Shown piece after piece: positions 29,021 to 37,994 of a stretch of 40,072 nt of DNA; the first letter of the stretch is position 1, and each line of letters opens with the position of its first letter. The notes below the pieces were generated by a model. That model was not told where the DNA came from. It worked only from the letters and a program-made list of their open reading frames with translations, and searched no databases. The stretch is taken from the NCBI RefSeq assembly GCF_001276515.1, contig NZ_LDVZ01000019.1:1-40072 (forward strand). The letters run 5' to 3'. Both the position numbers and the translations under genes were made by a program. The DNA comes from Haemophilus sp. C1. Lineage in GTDB: Bacteria; Pseudomonadota; Gammaproteobacteria; Enterobacterales; Pasteurellaceae.

Positions 29021-29298
29021 TCTCAACTCCTCTGTATAAACAACATTAGTTCCAATGATGATTAAAAAGGCAAAGCCTTAAATAATCCCTAATCACTCAA
29101 CTCCAATCAGCTAAGTTTAAATTGGTTTATCTACATAATCATTCTCAAATAGTTAAAAACACTAATTATTATAGAGATAAGCCAAATTGGCGGGTATTCT
29201 ACTACTAAATACAAGGATAAAAAACAGTAAAAACGATATCTAGATCACATTTTTGACATAAGACATAAAATACCTATTATTTATTAAAGATAATTTAA

Positions 29299-29312
29299 TT
29301 GATATAAATCAA
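29299..29312. promoter_or_regulatory. FNR site between cydA and the divergent small gene
   Basis: TTGATATAAATCAA is a perfect match to the FNR consensus TTGAT-N4-ATCAA. It lies 279 bases upstream of cydA (minus) and 160 upstream of the plus-strand gene. The rest of 29021-29471 is AT-rich and gene-free; I could not settle the cydA promoter or any ArcA boxes by eye. Confidence 0.75.
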
Positions 29313-29346
29313 TTTTGCTATTTTTTGTACAAAAATATATATTACA

Positions 29347-29362
29347 CGTGATCCTTATCACA
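29347..29362 (+). promoter_or_regulatory. CRP-like site upstream of the small secreted protein gene
   Basis: CGTGATCCTTATCACA matches TGTGA-N6-TCACA at 9 of 10 half-site positions. It ends 28 bases before a TAGACA -35, about -72 from the inferred start, a usable activator distance. Confidence 0.6.
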
Positions 29363-29390
29363 ATTTACAACAATAAATGACTTCAAAGGC

Positions 29391-29419
29391 TAGACATACT
29401 AAGTATATTTTGCTATTTT
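29391..29419 (+). promoter_or_regulatory. promoter of the small secreted protein gene
   Basis: TAGACA (29391-29396), 17 bases, TATTTT (29414-29419), 52 bases before the start codon. Confidence 0.45.
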
Positions 29420-29471
29420 CCCGCCTAGTTTAATTTTTAGATTTTATAATAAAGAGAAACAAGGACTTAAA

Positions 29472-29756
29472 ATGAAAAAAACATTCCTTATTTTAACCGC
29501 ACTTTTCTCTACTGTATCAACCTCTACTTTTGCATCAAATATCCTGCCACAACAATGTGAACAACTATTTAAAGAAACAGAGAATTTGATTGCGCAAGCA
29601 GAAAAACAACCTGGCACACATACACAGGTAGGAAAAATTAAAAATAAGTTAAACCAAAGTAAACAACAGATTCTTCAAATGGAATTAGCGACTCAGTTAA
29701 AAAGTTGTGAAGTGGGTTTAGCAAAATTAAGTAATTTGAAAAGTTATAGTGAGTAA
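29472..29756 (+). CDS. small secreted protein, possibly DUF5339-like
   Basis: A 94-residue precursor with a signal peptide cleaved after TFA (about residue 21). The mature part of about 73 residues is highly polar and helical, with two cysteines (C33 near the mature start and C78) that could form a disulfide, and many Gln and Lys residues. It resembles small periplasmic Pasteurellaceae proteins of the DUF5339 type, but this is from memory and uncertain. It has its own CRP-linked promoter and terminator. An uptake signal lies in its signal-peptide codons (29496-29504). Confidence 0.75.
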   Translation: MKKTFLILTALFSTVSTSTFASNILPQQCEQLFKETENLIAQAEKQPGTHTQVGKIKNKLNQSKQQILQMELATQLKSCEVGLAKLSNLKSYSE

Positions 29757-29760
29757 TTAA

Positions 29761-29790
29761 AAAAGCCTTATTGAATACAATAAGGCTTTT
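29761..29790. terminator. bidirectional terminator between the small gene and ruvB
   Basis: AAAAGCCTTATT (29761-29772) pairs with AATAAGGCTTTT (29779-29790), 12 base pairs, 6-base loop, T-runs on both strands. It serves the plus-strand gene and the end of the ruv genes. Confidence 0.9.
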
Positions 29791-29807
29791 TTAGTGATTA
29801 AATTTAT

Positions 29808-30815
29808 CTAGTCTGATAATTTCTGCAGACCGAAATGGCGATAAGTTTGCGATGTTGCAATACGTCCACGTGGCGTTCTTTGTAGAAACCCCTGTTGAAT
29901 CAAATAAGGTTCCAAAACATCTTCAATGGTATCGCGTTCTTCACCAATTGCAGCAGCAAGATTATCCAACCCCACCGGCCCGCCATCAAAGCGTTCAATA
30001 ACTGCAGACAATAATTTTCTATCTAAATAATCAAATCCGGCATCATCTACATCCAGCATAGAGAGCGCTTGTTTTGCAATTTCGACGGAAATAATACCGC
30101 CATTGCGAACATCCGCATAATCACGCACGCGGCGTAATAAACGGTTAGCAATACGCGGTGTACCACGTGAACGGCGCGCCACTTCAAAAGCAGCTTCTTT
30201 TTCTAATTCAAGATTTAAACAGCCCGCACTTCTTGCAACGATAGATGTTAAATCTTCTACAGAATAAAATTCTAGGCGTTGCACAATACCAAAACGATCA
30301 CGTAATGGCGAAGTCAAAGAACCCGCTCTAGTGGTCGCACCAACCAAAGTAAAAGGAGGTAAATCTAATTTAATGGAACGGGCAGCAGGCCCCTCACCAA
30401 TCATAATATCCAATTGATAATCTTCCATTGCAGGATAAAGGACTTCTTCAATAGCAGGGGAAAGTCGATGAATTTCATCAATAAATAACACATCATGCGG
30501 TTCAAGATTTGTCAGCATTGCTGCCAAATCACCAGCTTTTTCAAGCACAGGACCTGATGTGGAGCGAATATTCACGCCCATTTCATTTGCCACAATATTA
30601 GCAAGTGTTGTTTTTCCCAAGCCAGGAGGGCCAAAAATCAATAAATGATCTAAGGCATCTTGACGGAGTTTGGCTGCCTTGATGAAAATATCCATTTGCT
30701 CGCGCACTTGCGGCTGCCCAACATAATCCGCTAATAATTTAGGACGAATAGCGCGGTCGATAACATCTTCATCAATCTTAGCTTGCCCGCTAATAATTCT
30801 ATCTGCTTCAATCAT
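29808..30815 (-). CDS. ruvB: Holliday junction branch-migration ATPase RuvB
   Basis: Hexameric AAA+ motor that drives branch migration with RuvA. Of 335 residues, it has Walker [11 protein letters not shown] near 62-70, Walker [10 protein letters not shown] near 109-117, sensor 1 VGATTRAG near 157 and the arginine finger in [13 protein letters not shown]. The C-terminal winged helix ends [17 protein letters not shown]. It follows ruvA by 7 bases. Confidence 0.98.
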   Translation of the reverse strand: MIEADRIISGQAKIDEDVIDRAIRPKLLADYVGQPQVREQMDIFIKAAKLRQDALDHLLIFGPPGLGKTTLANIVANEMGVNIRSTSGPVLEKAGDLAAMLTNLEPHDVLFIDEIHRLSPAIEEVLYPAMEDYQLDIMIGEGPAARSIKLDLPPFTLVGATTRAGSLTSPLRDRFGIVQRLEFYSVEDLTSIVARSAGCLNLELEKEAAFEVARRSRGTPRIANRLLRRVRDYADVRNGGIISVEIAKQALSMLDVDDAGFDYLDRKLLSAVIERFDGGPVGLDNLAAAIGEERDTIEDVLEPYLIQQGFLQRTPRGRIATSQTYRHFGLQKLSD

Positions 30816-30822
30816 ATCTCAC

Positions 30823-31437
30823 CTACAGTGCGGCTTTTAGAGCTTCGCGAATAACTTGTTCACTGGTTAATTCTGGCTTAGCAACACGTTTTACCATTTT
30901 TTCTGCTTCTGCAGGTTTATAACCTAAAGCAATCAAGGCCGAAATAGCTTCATCAGATGAACTTTCTGAGTGGGATTCAATGGATGGAATTGACGGAATA
31001 TGAGTACTTTCTACAAAGAAATCGCTTTGTTTTACGCCTTTAAATTTACCTTTGAGCTCAACCAACAAACGTTCCGCTGTTTTTTTACCCACACCAGGAA
31101 TTTTGGTGAGTTTAGAAAGCTCTTCTCTCTCTATCGCATAAGCAAATTGTTCGACCGACATGGCGGATAAAATCGCTAAGGCTAATTTAGGCCCCACCCC
31201 ATTTGTTTTAATTAATTCACGAAATAAAGTGCGATCTGTTTTCTGGGCAAATCCAAAGAGTAAGTGAGCATCTTCACGAACAACAAGATGGGTGAATAAA
31301 GTAGTTTCTTGACCAATTTCTGGTAAATCATAGAAACTCGTCATAGGCAAAAGCAATTCATAGCCTACGCCTTGCACATTAAGTAAAATTTCTGGAGGTT
31401 GTTTTTCTAAAAGAATGCCTTGTAAGCGACCGATCAT
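30823..31437 (-). CDS. ruvA: Holliday junction DNA-binding protein RuvA
   Basis: Tetrameric protein that holds the four-way junction. It has 204 residues: an OB-fold N-terminal domain ([19 protein letters not shown]), tandem helix-hairpin-helix motifs ([13 protein letters not shown] near 78 and [16 protein letters not shown] near 112), and the C-terminal domain III that contacts RuvB (about 155-204). It is 62 bases downstream of ruvC, with a terminator-like hairpin between. Confidence 0.97.
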   Translation of the reverse strand: MIGRLQGILLEKQPPEILLNVQGVGYELLLPMTSFYDLPEIGQETTLFTHLVVREDAHLLFGFAQKTDRTLFRELIKTNGVGPKLALAILSAMSVEQFAYAIEREELSKLTKIPGVGKKTAERLLVELKGKFKGVKQSDFFVESTHIPSIPSIESHSESSSDEAISALIALGYKPAEAEKMVKRVAKPELTSEQVIREALKAAL

Positions 31438-31481
31438 AATTCTTCCGAGTGATAAAAAACTTAACGCATAGAATAAAATAA

Positions 31482-31501
31482 AACTGGACGAACATCCAGT
31501 T
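31482..31501 (-). terminator. terminator-like hairpin between ruvC and ruvA
   Basis: AACTGGA (31482-31488) and TCCAGTT (31495-31501) form a 7-base-pair stem that includes part of the ruvC stop codon, followed on the minus strand by TTTATTTTATTC. It should uncouple ruvC from ruvAB at least partly. Confidence 0.65.
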
Positions 31502-32072
31502 AAATTTTTAATCTAAAGCGTCCTCGGCTATATCTGGTCTTTAAAAGAGCGGTCATTTTTTCTTGCGTTTCTGTCATTTTCACAGAATTGGCAATATGTA
31601 AAGAATGTTGAATAGAATGCGCATGTGTAATCGCGATAGCCAACGCATCCGCGGCATCGGCTTGAGGTTTGTCTGACAGCTTCAAAATACGAGTCACCAT
31701 TTCTTGCACTTGTACTTTATCTGCAGAACCAATGCCCACCACAGTTTGTTTTACTAAACGTGCGGCATATTCAAAAACAGGTAAATCATGATTTACCGCT
31801 GCAACAATCGCCGTTCCGCGAGCCTGCCCGAGTTTCAAAGCTGAATCTGCATTCTTCGACATAAACACTTGCTCAATCGCAAACATATCAGGTTGAAATT
31901 GCGTGATAATTTCAGTTACTCCAGCATAAATGCGTTTCAAACGGGTTGGTAAATCTTCAACTTGAGTACGAATTGCGCCACTGCCAAGATATTCTAAATG
32001 TCTTCCTGTTTGACGAATCACACCGTAACCAGTTACGCGAGAGCCTGGGTCAATACCTAAAATAATGCTCAT
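31500..32072 (-). CDS. ruvC: Holliday junction resolvase RuvC
   Basis: Endonuclease that cuts Holliday junctions symmetrically. Of 190 residues, it has the RNase H-like fold with catalytic D8 ([12 protein letters not shown]), a glutamate in FAIEQVFM near 67, and the C-terminal aspartate pair in [17 protein letters not shown] near 139-142. It is downstream of yebC but separated by a clear terminator; its promoter was not identified. Confidence 0.97.
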   Translation of the reverse strand: MSIILGIDPGSRVTGYGVIRQTGRHLEYLGSGAIRTQVEDLPTRLKRIYAGVTEIITQFQPDMFAIEQVFMSKNADSALKLGQARGTAIVAAVNHDLPVFEYAARLVKQTVVGIGSADKVQVQEMVTRILKLSDKPQADAADALAIAITHAHSIQHSLHIANSVKMTETQEKMTALLKTRYSRGRFRLKI

Positions 32073-32084
32073 AATTTCTATAAA

Positions 32085-32109
32085 AAATGGGTAATTAAAT
32101 TACCCATTT
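32085..32109 (-). terminator. terminator between yebC and ruvC
   Basis: AAATGGGTAA (32085-32094) and TTACCCATTT (32100-32109) make a perfect 10-base-pair stem with a 5-base loop and a minus-strand TTTTTTATAG tail, 10 bases after the yebC stop. Confidence 0.85.
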
Positions 32110-32118
32110 ATTGCATTA

Positions 32119-32859
32119 TTAAAGTTGAGATGCCACTTCGTCACTGATTTCACCGTTGTGATATACGTTTTGTACGTCATCACAATCTTCCAACATATCA
32201 ATTAAACGAAGTAATTTTGGTGCAGTTTCAATATCAAGATCAACCGTTGTTGATGGAATCATCGTTACTTCAGCTTCTTGTACTTTAAAGCCCGCTGCTT
32301 CAATGCCATCACGCACTGAACCTAAATCTTCCCAAGCAGTATAGATTTCAAATGAACCATCATCTTGTGGTTGAATATCATCAGCACCCGCTTCGATAGC
32401 CGCTTCAGTTAATGCATCTTCATCTGCTTGTTCAATTAAAATTAAACCTTTTTTGCTAAATAAATAACCAACAGAACCTTCTGTTCCCAAGTTACCACCA
32501 CATTTAGTAAAACTTGGGCGCACTTGTGAGATCGTACGGTTTGCATTATCACTTAAACATTCCACCATAACCGCTGTACCGCCTGGGCCATAACCTTCAT
32601 AGATTTTGGTTTCCATATTGGTGTCATCGCCACCGCCTACACCACGATCAATAGCGCGGTTAATAGTATCGCGTGTCATGTTATTGCTAAGCGCTTTATC
32701 TACTGCTGCACGTAAACGCGGGTTAGCACTCACATCGCCACCACCAATTTTAGCTGCGGTAACAAGTTCACGAATTAATTTAGTAAAAATTTTACCGCGT
32801 TGTGCATCTTGTGCTGCTTTGCGGTGTTTAATATTAGCCCACTTACTATGGCCTGCCAT
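32119..32859 (-). CDS. yebC: YebC/PmpR family protein
   Basis: Conserved protein of 246 residues beginning [19 protein letters not shown], the family hallmark, with the three-domain YebC fold ([21 protein letters not shown] near 84-104). Family members are described as transcriptional regulators and, more recently, as ribosome-associated factors that relieve stalling at proline-rich stretches. It is 12 bases downstream of nudB and adjacent to ruvC, the common gamma-proteobacterial order. Confidence 0.94.
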   Translation of the reverse strand: MAGHSKWANIKHRKAAQDAQRGKIFTKLIRELVTAAKIGGGDVSANPRLRAAVDKALSNNMTRDTINRAIDRGVGGGDDTNMETKIYEGYGPGGTAVMVECLSDNANRTISQVRPSFTKCGGNLGTEGSVGYLFSKKGLILIEQADEDALTEAAIEAGADDIQPQDDGSFEIYTAWEDLGSVRDGIEAAGFKVQEAEVTMIPSTTVDLDIETAPKLLRLIDMLEDCDDVQNVYHNGEISDEVASQL

Positions 32860-32871
32860 GTTGTTTTCCTT

Positions 32872-33315
32872 CTATTTAACTTTAAGAATATATTTTCTAA
32901 TTGCTTCCGCATTATTGGAAGATTTTGTCATTTGGATTGCTTTTTCAGGGGAAACCCATTGGTATGCCAAATGCTCACTTAATACTGGTTCGAATTCTTG
33001 CTCCATTGCCAATAAAAACCAATGTTCACGGCAATGCGTCACATTCGGTGCGTATTTATATCGGAAATGTGGAAAAATTTCAAATTCTATGCTCTCTTTG
33101 CAATCAAAAAGTGCTGTGGAATTTTCCGAAATTTCTAACCGCACTTCTTCCCATAGCTCACGAATTGCTGTGTTTTTTGGTGTTTCACCACTTTCAATGG
33201 TGCCAGTAACAGACTGCCAAAAATCAGGATCATCTTGGCGTTGGAGCATTAAAACTCGGTTTGTATCTTTTGCGTAAATTACAACGAGAACAGATTGATT
33301 ATTTTTGAACTTCAT
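32872..33315 (-). CDS. nudB: dihydroneopterin triphosphate diphosphatase
   Basis: Nudix hydrolase that removes pyrophosphate from dihydroneopterin triphosphate in folate synthesis. With ATG 33315 it has 147 residues, near the 150 of E. coli. The Nudix box runs from G38 through E44 to R52-E53...E56-E57 (GTIESGE...RELWEEV), with Arg in place of the box's final Gly. The WVSPEKAIQMTKSSNNAEAI end matches NudB. The start overlaps the end of the upstream membrane-protein gene by 17 bases; an upstream in-frame ATG at 33342 is possible. Uptake signal 33138-33146. Confidence 0.9.
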   Translation of the reverse strand: MKFKNNQSVLVVIYAKDTNRVLMLQRQDDPDFWQSVTGTIESGETPKNTAIRELWEEVRLEISENSTALFDCKESIEFEIFPHFRYKYAPNVTHCREHWFLLAMEQEFEPVLSEHLAYQWVSPEKAIQMTKSSNNAEAIRKYILKVK

Positions 33316-33682
33316 CACTTTTTGAAGTATTAAAATATTCATTTACTGCAGGTTGGTATAACAAAATAATAGAAACAATAAATAAAATTATTGGTGCAAC
33401 CGTTCCAATTAGTGCTGGTGGATATCCATTTGCATTATAAGCAGAATAACCTATGGCAAATATTTCAAAAAAGATATAAAGAATCCGCCCACTGTTCTTA
33501 CCTTTAAGCATTAATAAAGCTGGAATAGCCGAAACTATAACACCTATGTTCATCATGATTAAAGACTCTAATTCTAGATTCGTAAAACCTAAAAAATAAT
33601 TCAATAAAATATTCGTTAAGATAATAAAAAGATTGATCAAAAAATAATAACTAACTACTGTAACAACAGCTGGTCTTTTCAT
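33299..33682 (-). CDS. small four-helix membrane protein of unknown function
   Basis: ATG 33682 has a TGGAG ribosome site and gives 127 residues; the frame is open up to 33799, but that part overlaps aspS. Four hydrophobic helices at about 6-30, 40-59, 65-84 and 88-110, with a short polar C-terminal tail ending KSDEVQK. No motif that I recognise. It lies between aspS and nudB and overlaps nudB by 17 bases, so the two are probably translationally coupled. Possibly strain-variable, since I do not recall a counterpart at this place in strain Rd. Confidence 0.72.
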   Translation of the reverse strand: MKRPAVVTVVSYYFLINLFIILTNILLNYFLGFTNLELESLIMMNIGVIVSAIPALLMLKGKNSGRILYIFFEIFAIGYSAYNANGYPPALIGTVAPIILFIVSIILLYQPAVNEYFNTSKSDEVQK

Positions 33683-33743
33683 TCCGTTTTCTCCACAAAA
33701 ATGCGGCCAAATCTGACCGCACTTCATTCCTAATATTTCAAAC

Positions 33744-35510
33744 TTATTCTGCTTTAACAACAGAAATTGCCAACTCTTCCAATGCTTGCGGATTCGCAAA
33801 ACTAGGTGCTTCTGTCATCAAGCATGCTGCCGCTGTAGTTTTAGGGAAAGCAATCACATCGCGGATATTTTCCGTTCCAGTTAAAAGCATGGTTAAACGG
33901 TCTAAACCAAATGCCAAACCTGCGTGTGGCGGTGTACCGAATTTTAATGCATCTAATAAGAAGCCGAATTTTTCACGTTGTTGTTCTTCATCAATGCCAA
34001 GAATGCGGAATACGGTTTGCTGCATTTTCGGATCGAAAATACGGACAGAACCACCGCCGACTTCGTAGCCATTGATAACCATATCGTAAGCATTCGCTAC
34101 GGCATCAGTTGGATTCGCTTCTAATTGTTCTGGGGTAAAATCTTTTGGTGAAGTGAATGGGTGATGCATTGCTGCAAGATTACCCTCTTCATCACGTTCA
34201 AACATTGGGAAATCGATCACCCAAAGCGGTTGCCATTCGTCTAAACGAGTTAAGCCAAGATCACGGCCTAATTTCAAACGCAATGCGCCCATTGCATCAG
34301 TAGTGGTTTGCCATTTGTCTGCGCCAAAGAATAAAATATCGCCAGTTTGTGCTTTCACACGTTCAGCTAAGATTTTCCATACATCTTCATTTAAGAATTT
34401 CGCAATCGGGCTTTGTACGCCTTCAAGACCCGCATTGATATCGTTTACTTTCGCCCAAGCTAAACCTTTCGCACCGTAAATACCAACAAATTGTGTGTAT
34501 TCATCAATTTGTTTACGGGTGATTTCTGTACCATTTGGAACTCGAATTACTGCAACACGGCCATTTGGATTGTTTGCTGGCTCATTAAATACTTTAAAAT
34601 CAACGTCTTTTACGATATCAGCGACATCCACCATTTCTAATGGGTTACGTAAATCTGGCTTATCTGAACCGAAACGACGCATCGCTTCTTGCCAAGTCAT
34701 CACTGGGAATTTACCTAAATCCACACCAATGGTATCAAGCCATAAGCCGTGAACCATACGCTCCATAATTTCGCGAACTTCTGGCGCAGTTAAGAAAGAG
34801 GTTTCCACATCGATTTGAGTAAACTCAGGCTGACGGTCTGCTCGCAAATCTTCATCACGGAAACATTTCACAATTTGATAATAACGATCAAAACCAGACA
34901 TCATTAGAAGCTGTTTGAAAAGCTGTGGTGATTGTGGCAATGCATAAAATTTGCCTTTATGCACACGGCTTGGCACTAAATAGTCACGTGCACCTTCTGG
35001 CGTTGCTTTGGTAAGCATTGGGGTTTCAATATCAAGGAAACCATTATCATCCATGAAACGACGTACAAAACTAGTGATTTTCGCGCGGGTTTTCAAACGT
35101 TGCGCCATTTCGGGACGACGTAAATCTAAATAACGGTATTTTAAACGTTGTTCTTCGGTGTTATTTTGGTTGAAGTCTAATGGTAAAACATCAGAAGCAT
35201 TGTAAACACGCAATTCTTTCGCTAACACTTCCACTTCGCCAGTTGACATGTTTTTATTGATTTGGTTTTCAGGACGCGCAATCACTTCACCTTTAATTTG
35301 GATACAGAATTCGTTACGTAAACCCGCAGCCGCTGTCAATGCATCTTGATATTTCGGATCAAAACAAACTTGCACAATGCCATCACGATCGCGCATATCA
35401 ATAAAAATCAAGCCACCTAAATCACGACTGCGATGAACCCAACCGCTTAATGTTACGTCTTGTCCGATATTGTTACGGTTTAATGCTCCGCAATAATGTG
35501 TACGCATCAT
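33744..35510 (-). CDS. aspS: aspartyl-tRNA synthetase
   Basis: Class II synthetase, 588 residues from ATG 35510 (AAGGA ribosome site; an in-frame TTG two codons up is not needed). The N-terminal OB domain binds the anticodon (about 1-105). Motif 2 is [20 protein letters not shown] near 217, the bacterial GAD insert lies about 290-420, and motif 3 is [13 protein letters not shown] near 530. Charges the tRNA-Asp whose gene starts the window. Followed by an uptake signal in the gap to the membrane-protein gene (33716-33724). Confidence 0.98.
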   Translation of the reverse strand: MMRTHYCGALNRNNIGQDVTLSGWVHRSRDLGGLIFIDMRDRDGIVQVCFDPKYQDALTAAAGLRNEFCIQIKGEVIARPENQINKNMSTGEVEVLAKELRVYNASDVLPLDFNQNNTEEQRLKYRYLDLRRPEMAQRLKTRAKITSFVRRFMDDNGFLDIETPMLTKATPEGARDYLVPSRVHKGKFYALPQSPQLFKQLLMMSGFDRYYQIVKCFRDEDLRADRQPEFTQIDVETSFLTAPEVREIMERMVHGLWLDTIGVDLGKFPVMTWQEAMRRFGSDKPDLRNPLEMVDVADIVKDVDFKVFNEPANNPNGRVAVIRVPNGTEITRKQIDEYTQFVGIYGAKGLAWAKVNDINAGLEGVQSPIAKFLNEDVWKILAERVKAQTGDILFFGADKWQTTTDAMGALRLKLGRDLGLTRLDEWQPLWVIDFPMFERDEEGNLAAMHHPFTSPKDFTPEQLEANPTDAVANAYDMVINGYEVGGGSVRIFDPKMQQTVFRILGIDEEQQREKFGFLLDALKFGTPPHAGLAFGLDRLTMLLTGTENIRDVIAFPKTTAAACLMTEAPSFANPQALEELAISVVKAE

Positions 35511-35554
35511 ATTCAATTCCTTAACTCTCTATAAAAATGGAAAAATACTGCAGA

Positions 35555-35583
35555 ATTATACGGAAAAAGGCGCGTCTTTTAAA
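35555..35583 (-). promoter_or_regulatory. aspS promoter
   Basis: On the minus strand TTTAAA (35583-35578), 17 bases and a perfect TATAAT (35560-35555), 45 bases before the start codon. Confidence 0.6.
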
Positions 35584-35601
35584 TCTTAAACGGAAATTTA
35601 T

Positions 35602-35629
35602 TTGACCCCTTGAAAACTTTCCTTAAAAT
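35602..35629 (+). promoter_or_regulatory. cmoA promoter
   Basis: TTGACC (35602-35607), 16 bases, TAAAAT (35624-35629). An uptake signal (35631-35639) sits at the predicted transcription start. Confidence 0.45.
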
Positions 35630-35705
35630 GACCGCACTTTTTAAATATTTTCTAATCCGTAGGGTGTGAAAAGTTGAAAAAACACACATACCCGACACAA
35701 TGTAA

Positions 35706-36431
<726 letters not shown>

Positions 36432-36505
36432 TTCATAACAAATTTATTTAATTCAACTTTTTTATGGCATAATGCCCGCACTTTTATCAAAAAAGGATTA
36501 AACCA

Positions 36506-36913
36506 ATGCGAATTTTACACACTATGTTACGCGTGGGCGATTTAGATCGTTCAATCAAATTTTATCAAGATGTTTTAGGTATGCGTTTATTACGCACCAG
36601 TGAAAATCCAGAATACAAATATACGCTGGCTTTTTTAGGTTACGAAGATGGCGAAAGTGCGGCAGAAATTGAATTAACATACAACTGGGGCGTAGATAAA
36701 TATGAACACGGCACAGCATATGGACATATCGCTATCGGTGTAGATGATATTTATGCGACTTGTGAAGCCGTTCGCGCAAGCGGTGGTAACGTTACTCGCG
36801 AAGCAGGGCCAGTTAAAGGTGGCTCAACCGTCATTGCTTTTGTTGAAGATCCAGATGGTTATAAAATTGAATTTATTGAAAACAAAAGTACTAAATCTGG
36901 TTTAGGCAACTAA
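36506..36913 (+). CDS. gloA: glyoxalase I (lactoylglutathione lyase)
   Basis: Converts the methylglyoxal-glutathione adduct to S-lactoylglutathione. The 135 residues form two beta-alpha-beta-beta-beta modules, with metal ligands H5, E56, H74 and E122 exactly as in E. coli GloA, a Ni-type enzyme. Ribosome site AAGGATT. An uptake signal overlaps the last base of the stop codon, followed by a terminator. Confidence 0.97.
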   Translation: MRILHTMLRVGDLDRSIKFYQDVLGMRLLRTSENPEYKYTLAFLGYEDGESAAEIELTYNWGVDKYEHGTAYGHIAIGVDDIYATCEAVRASGGNVTREAGPVKGGSTVIAFVEDPDGYKIEFIENKSTKSGLGN

Positions 36914-36940
36914 AGTGCGGTCAATTTTTATTATATTTTT

Positions 36941-36966
36941 AATAACGTAGGGATTCCTACGTTATT
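36941..36966 (+). terminator. terminator between gloA and rnt
   Basis: AATAACGTAGG (36941-36951) and CCTACGTTATT (36956-36966) form a perfect 11-base-pair stem with a 4-base loop, then TTATTTTTAAG. Confidence 0.85.
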
Positions 36967-36986
36967 TTATTTTTAAGAGATAGATT

Positions 36987-37676
36987 ATGTCCGATTCTCA
37001 AGAAATCCCTTATCACAACCAATTAAAAAATCGCTTTCGTGGCTATTTCCCCGTCATTATTGATGTTGAAACTGCAGGTTTTGATGCAAAAAAAGATGCT
37101 TTACTCGAACTAGCCGCAATCACATTAAAAATGGATGAAAACGGTTATTTGCATCCTGATCAAAAATGCCATTTTCATATCGAGCCTTTTGAAGGGGCAA
37201 ATATTAATCCAGAGTCCTTGAAATTTAATGGCATTGATATTCACAATCCATTACGTGGCGCAGTGTCTGAATTCGATGCAATCACAGGGTTATTTCAAAT
37301 GGTGCGCAGAGGACAAAAAGATGCAGATTGCCAACGTTCTATCATTGTGGCGCACAATGCTACTTTTGACCAAAGTTTTGTGATGGCTGCCGCTGAACGT
37401 ACCGGCGTAAAGCGTAATCCCTTCCACCCTTTTGGAATGTTTGATACAGCAAGTTTAGCAGGTTTAATGTTTGGTCAGACTGTTCTCGTTAAAGCCTGTC
37501 TTGCTGCTAAAATCCCGTTTGATGGGAAGCAAGCTCACTCCGCCCTATACGACACAGAACGCACGGCGGAATTATTTTGCTATATGGTGAATCATTTAAA
37601 AGATCTCGGGGGATTCCCGCATATTGCTTCTGAACTGGAACAGGAAAAAACAACTGAAAAAGAGACCGCACTTTAA
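36987..37676 (+). CDS. rnt: ribonuclease T
   Basis: DEDDh 3'-5' exonuclease that trims tRNA CCA ends and matures 5S and 23S rRNA. The 229-residue protein has [20 protein letters not shown] near 26-45, [20 protein letters not shown] near 120-139 and [15 protein letters not shown] near 187-201, the catalytic D/E, D and H/D residues. The protein ends ETAL, encoded by an uptake signal immediately before the stop. Function overlaps with DnaQ-type enzymes, but the length and motifs identify RNase T. Confidence 0.96.
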   Translation: MSDSQEIPYHNQLKNRFRGYFPVIIDVETAGFDAKKDALLELAAITLKMDENGYLHPDQKCHFHIEPFEGANINPESLKFNGIDIHNPLRGAVSEFDAITGLFQMVRRGQKDADCQRSIIVAHNATFDQSFVMAAAERTGVKRNPFHPFGMFDTASLAGLMFGQTVLVKACLAAKIPFDGKQAHSALYDTERTAELFCYMVNHLKDLGGFPHIASELEQEKTTEKETAL

Positions 37677-37692
37677 AAAAATAAAAAAGTGG

Positions 37693-37721
37693 TTGCAATC
37701 GTTTTCTTTTTCCAGTAGTTT
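37693..37721 (+). promoter_or_regulatory. promoter of the hisL leader and transporter
   Basis: TTGCAA (37693-37698), 17 bases, TAGTTT (37716-37721). The inferred start near 37728 places the hisL start codon about 24 bases into the transcript. Confidence 0.5.
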
Positions 37722-37751
37722 AAAAAGCAATTCTTATTTGGAGATTTAAAA

Positions 37752-37796
37752 ATGAACATTATCCGTCGTCACCATCATCACCATTCAACTGAATAA
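37752..37796 (+). CDS. hisL: his-type leader peptide (five consecutive His codons)
   Basis: A 14-residue peptide MNIIRRHHHHHSTE with five histidine codons in a row (37770-37784) and ribosome site GGAG at 37740-37743. A run of codons for one amino acid before a mutually exclusive hairpin set and a terminator is the hallmark of histidine attenuation, as in enteric hisL. Here the controlled gene is a transporter rather than hisG. It is too short for normal gene calling. Confidence 0.92.
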   Translation: MNIIRRHHHHHSTE

Positions 37797-37894
37797 TCTT
37801 TCAGGTTTTTGGTGTGCTTGGAAGATTTCTTCCGAGCTGACAGGATAATAAAAATCTTACCCCTCGGAAGGCGACTTTCGAGGGGTTTTGTTTT
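37795..37894 (+). promoter_or_regulatory. his-type transcription attenuator
   Basis: Four alternative pairings can be drawn. A, 37795-37802 (AATCTTTC), pairs with B, 37820-37827 (GGAAGATT). B', 37817-37824 (CTTGGAAG), pairs with C, 37829-37836 (CTTCCGAG). C pairs perfectly with D, 37863-37870 (CTCGGAAG). D, as 37860-37870, pairs with E, 37875-37885, to form an 11-base-pair terminator with a GCGA loop and a TTTTGTTTTA tail. A ribosome paused at the His codons leaves A free, giving A:B and C:D (antitermination). A ribosome at the stop codon (37794-37796) covers A, giving B:C and D:E (termination). Confidence 0.85.
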
Positions 37895-37994
37895 ATTTAT
37901 GATATAGGAGGCATTAATTTAGCGTTATTATTTATTCAACAAATACAAATTTTAAAGTAAAGTATTCATCATTTAATTTACAAGGAAAAACACA

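Noticed and set aside
32606..33277. Open frame of 223 codons on the plus strand opposite yebC and nudB
   Set aside because: It is antisense to two clearly identified genes, has no ribosome site or recognisable protein features, and is rich in Ser and Leu as expected for a shadow frame.
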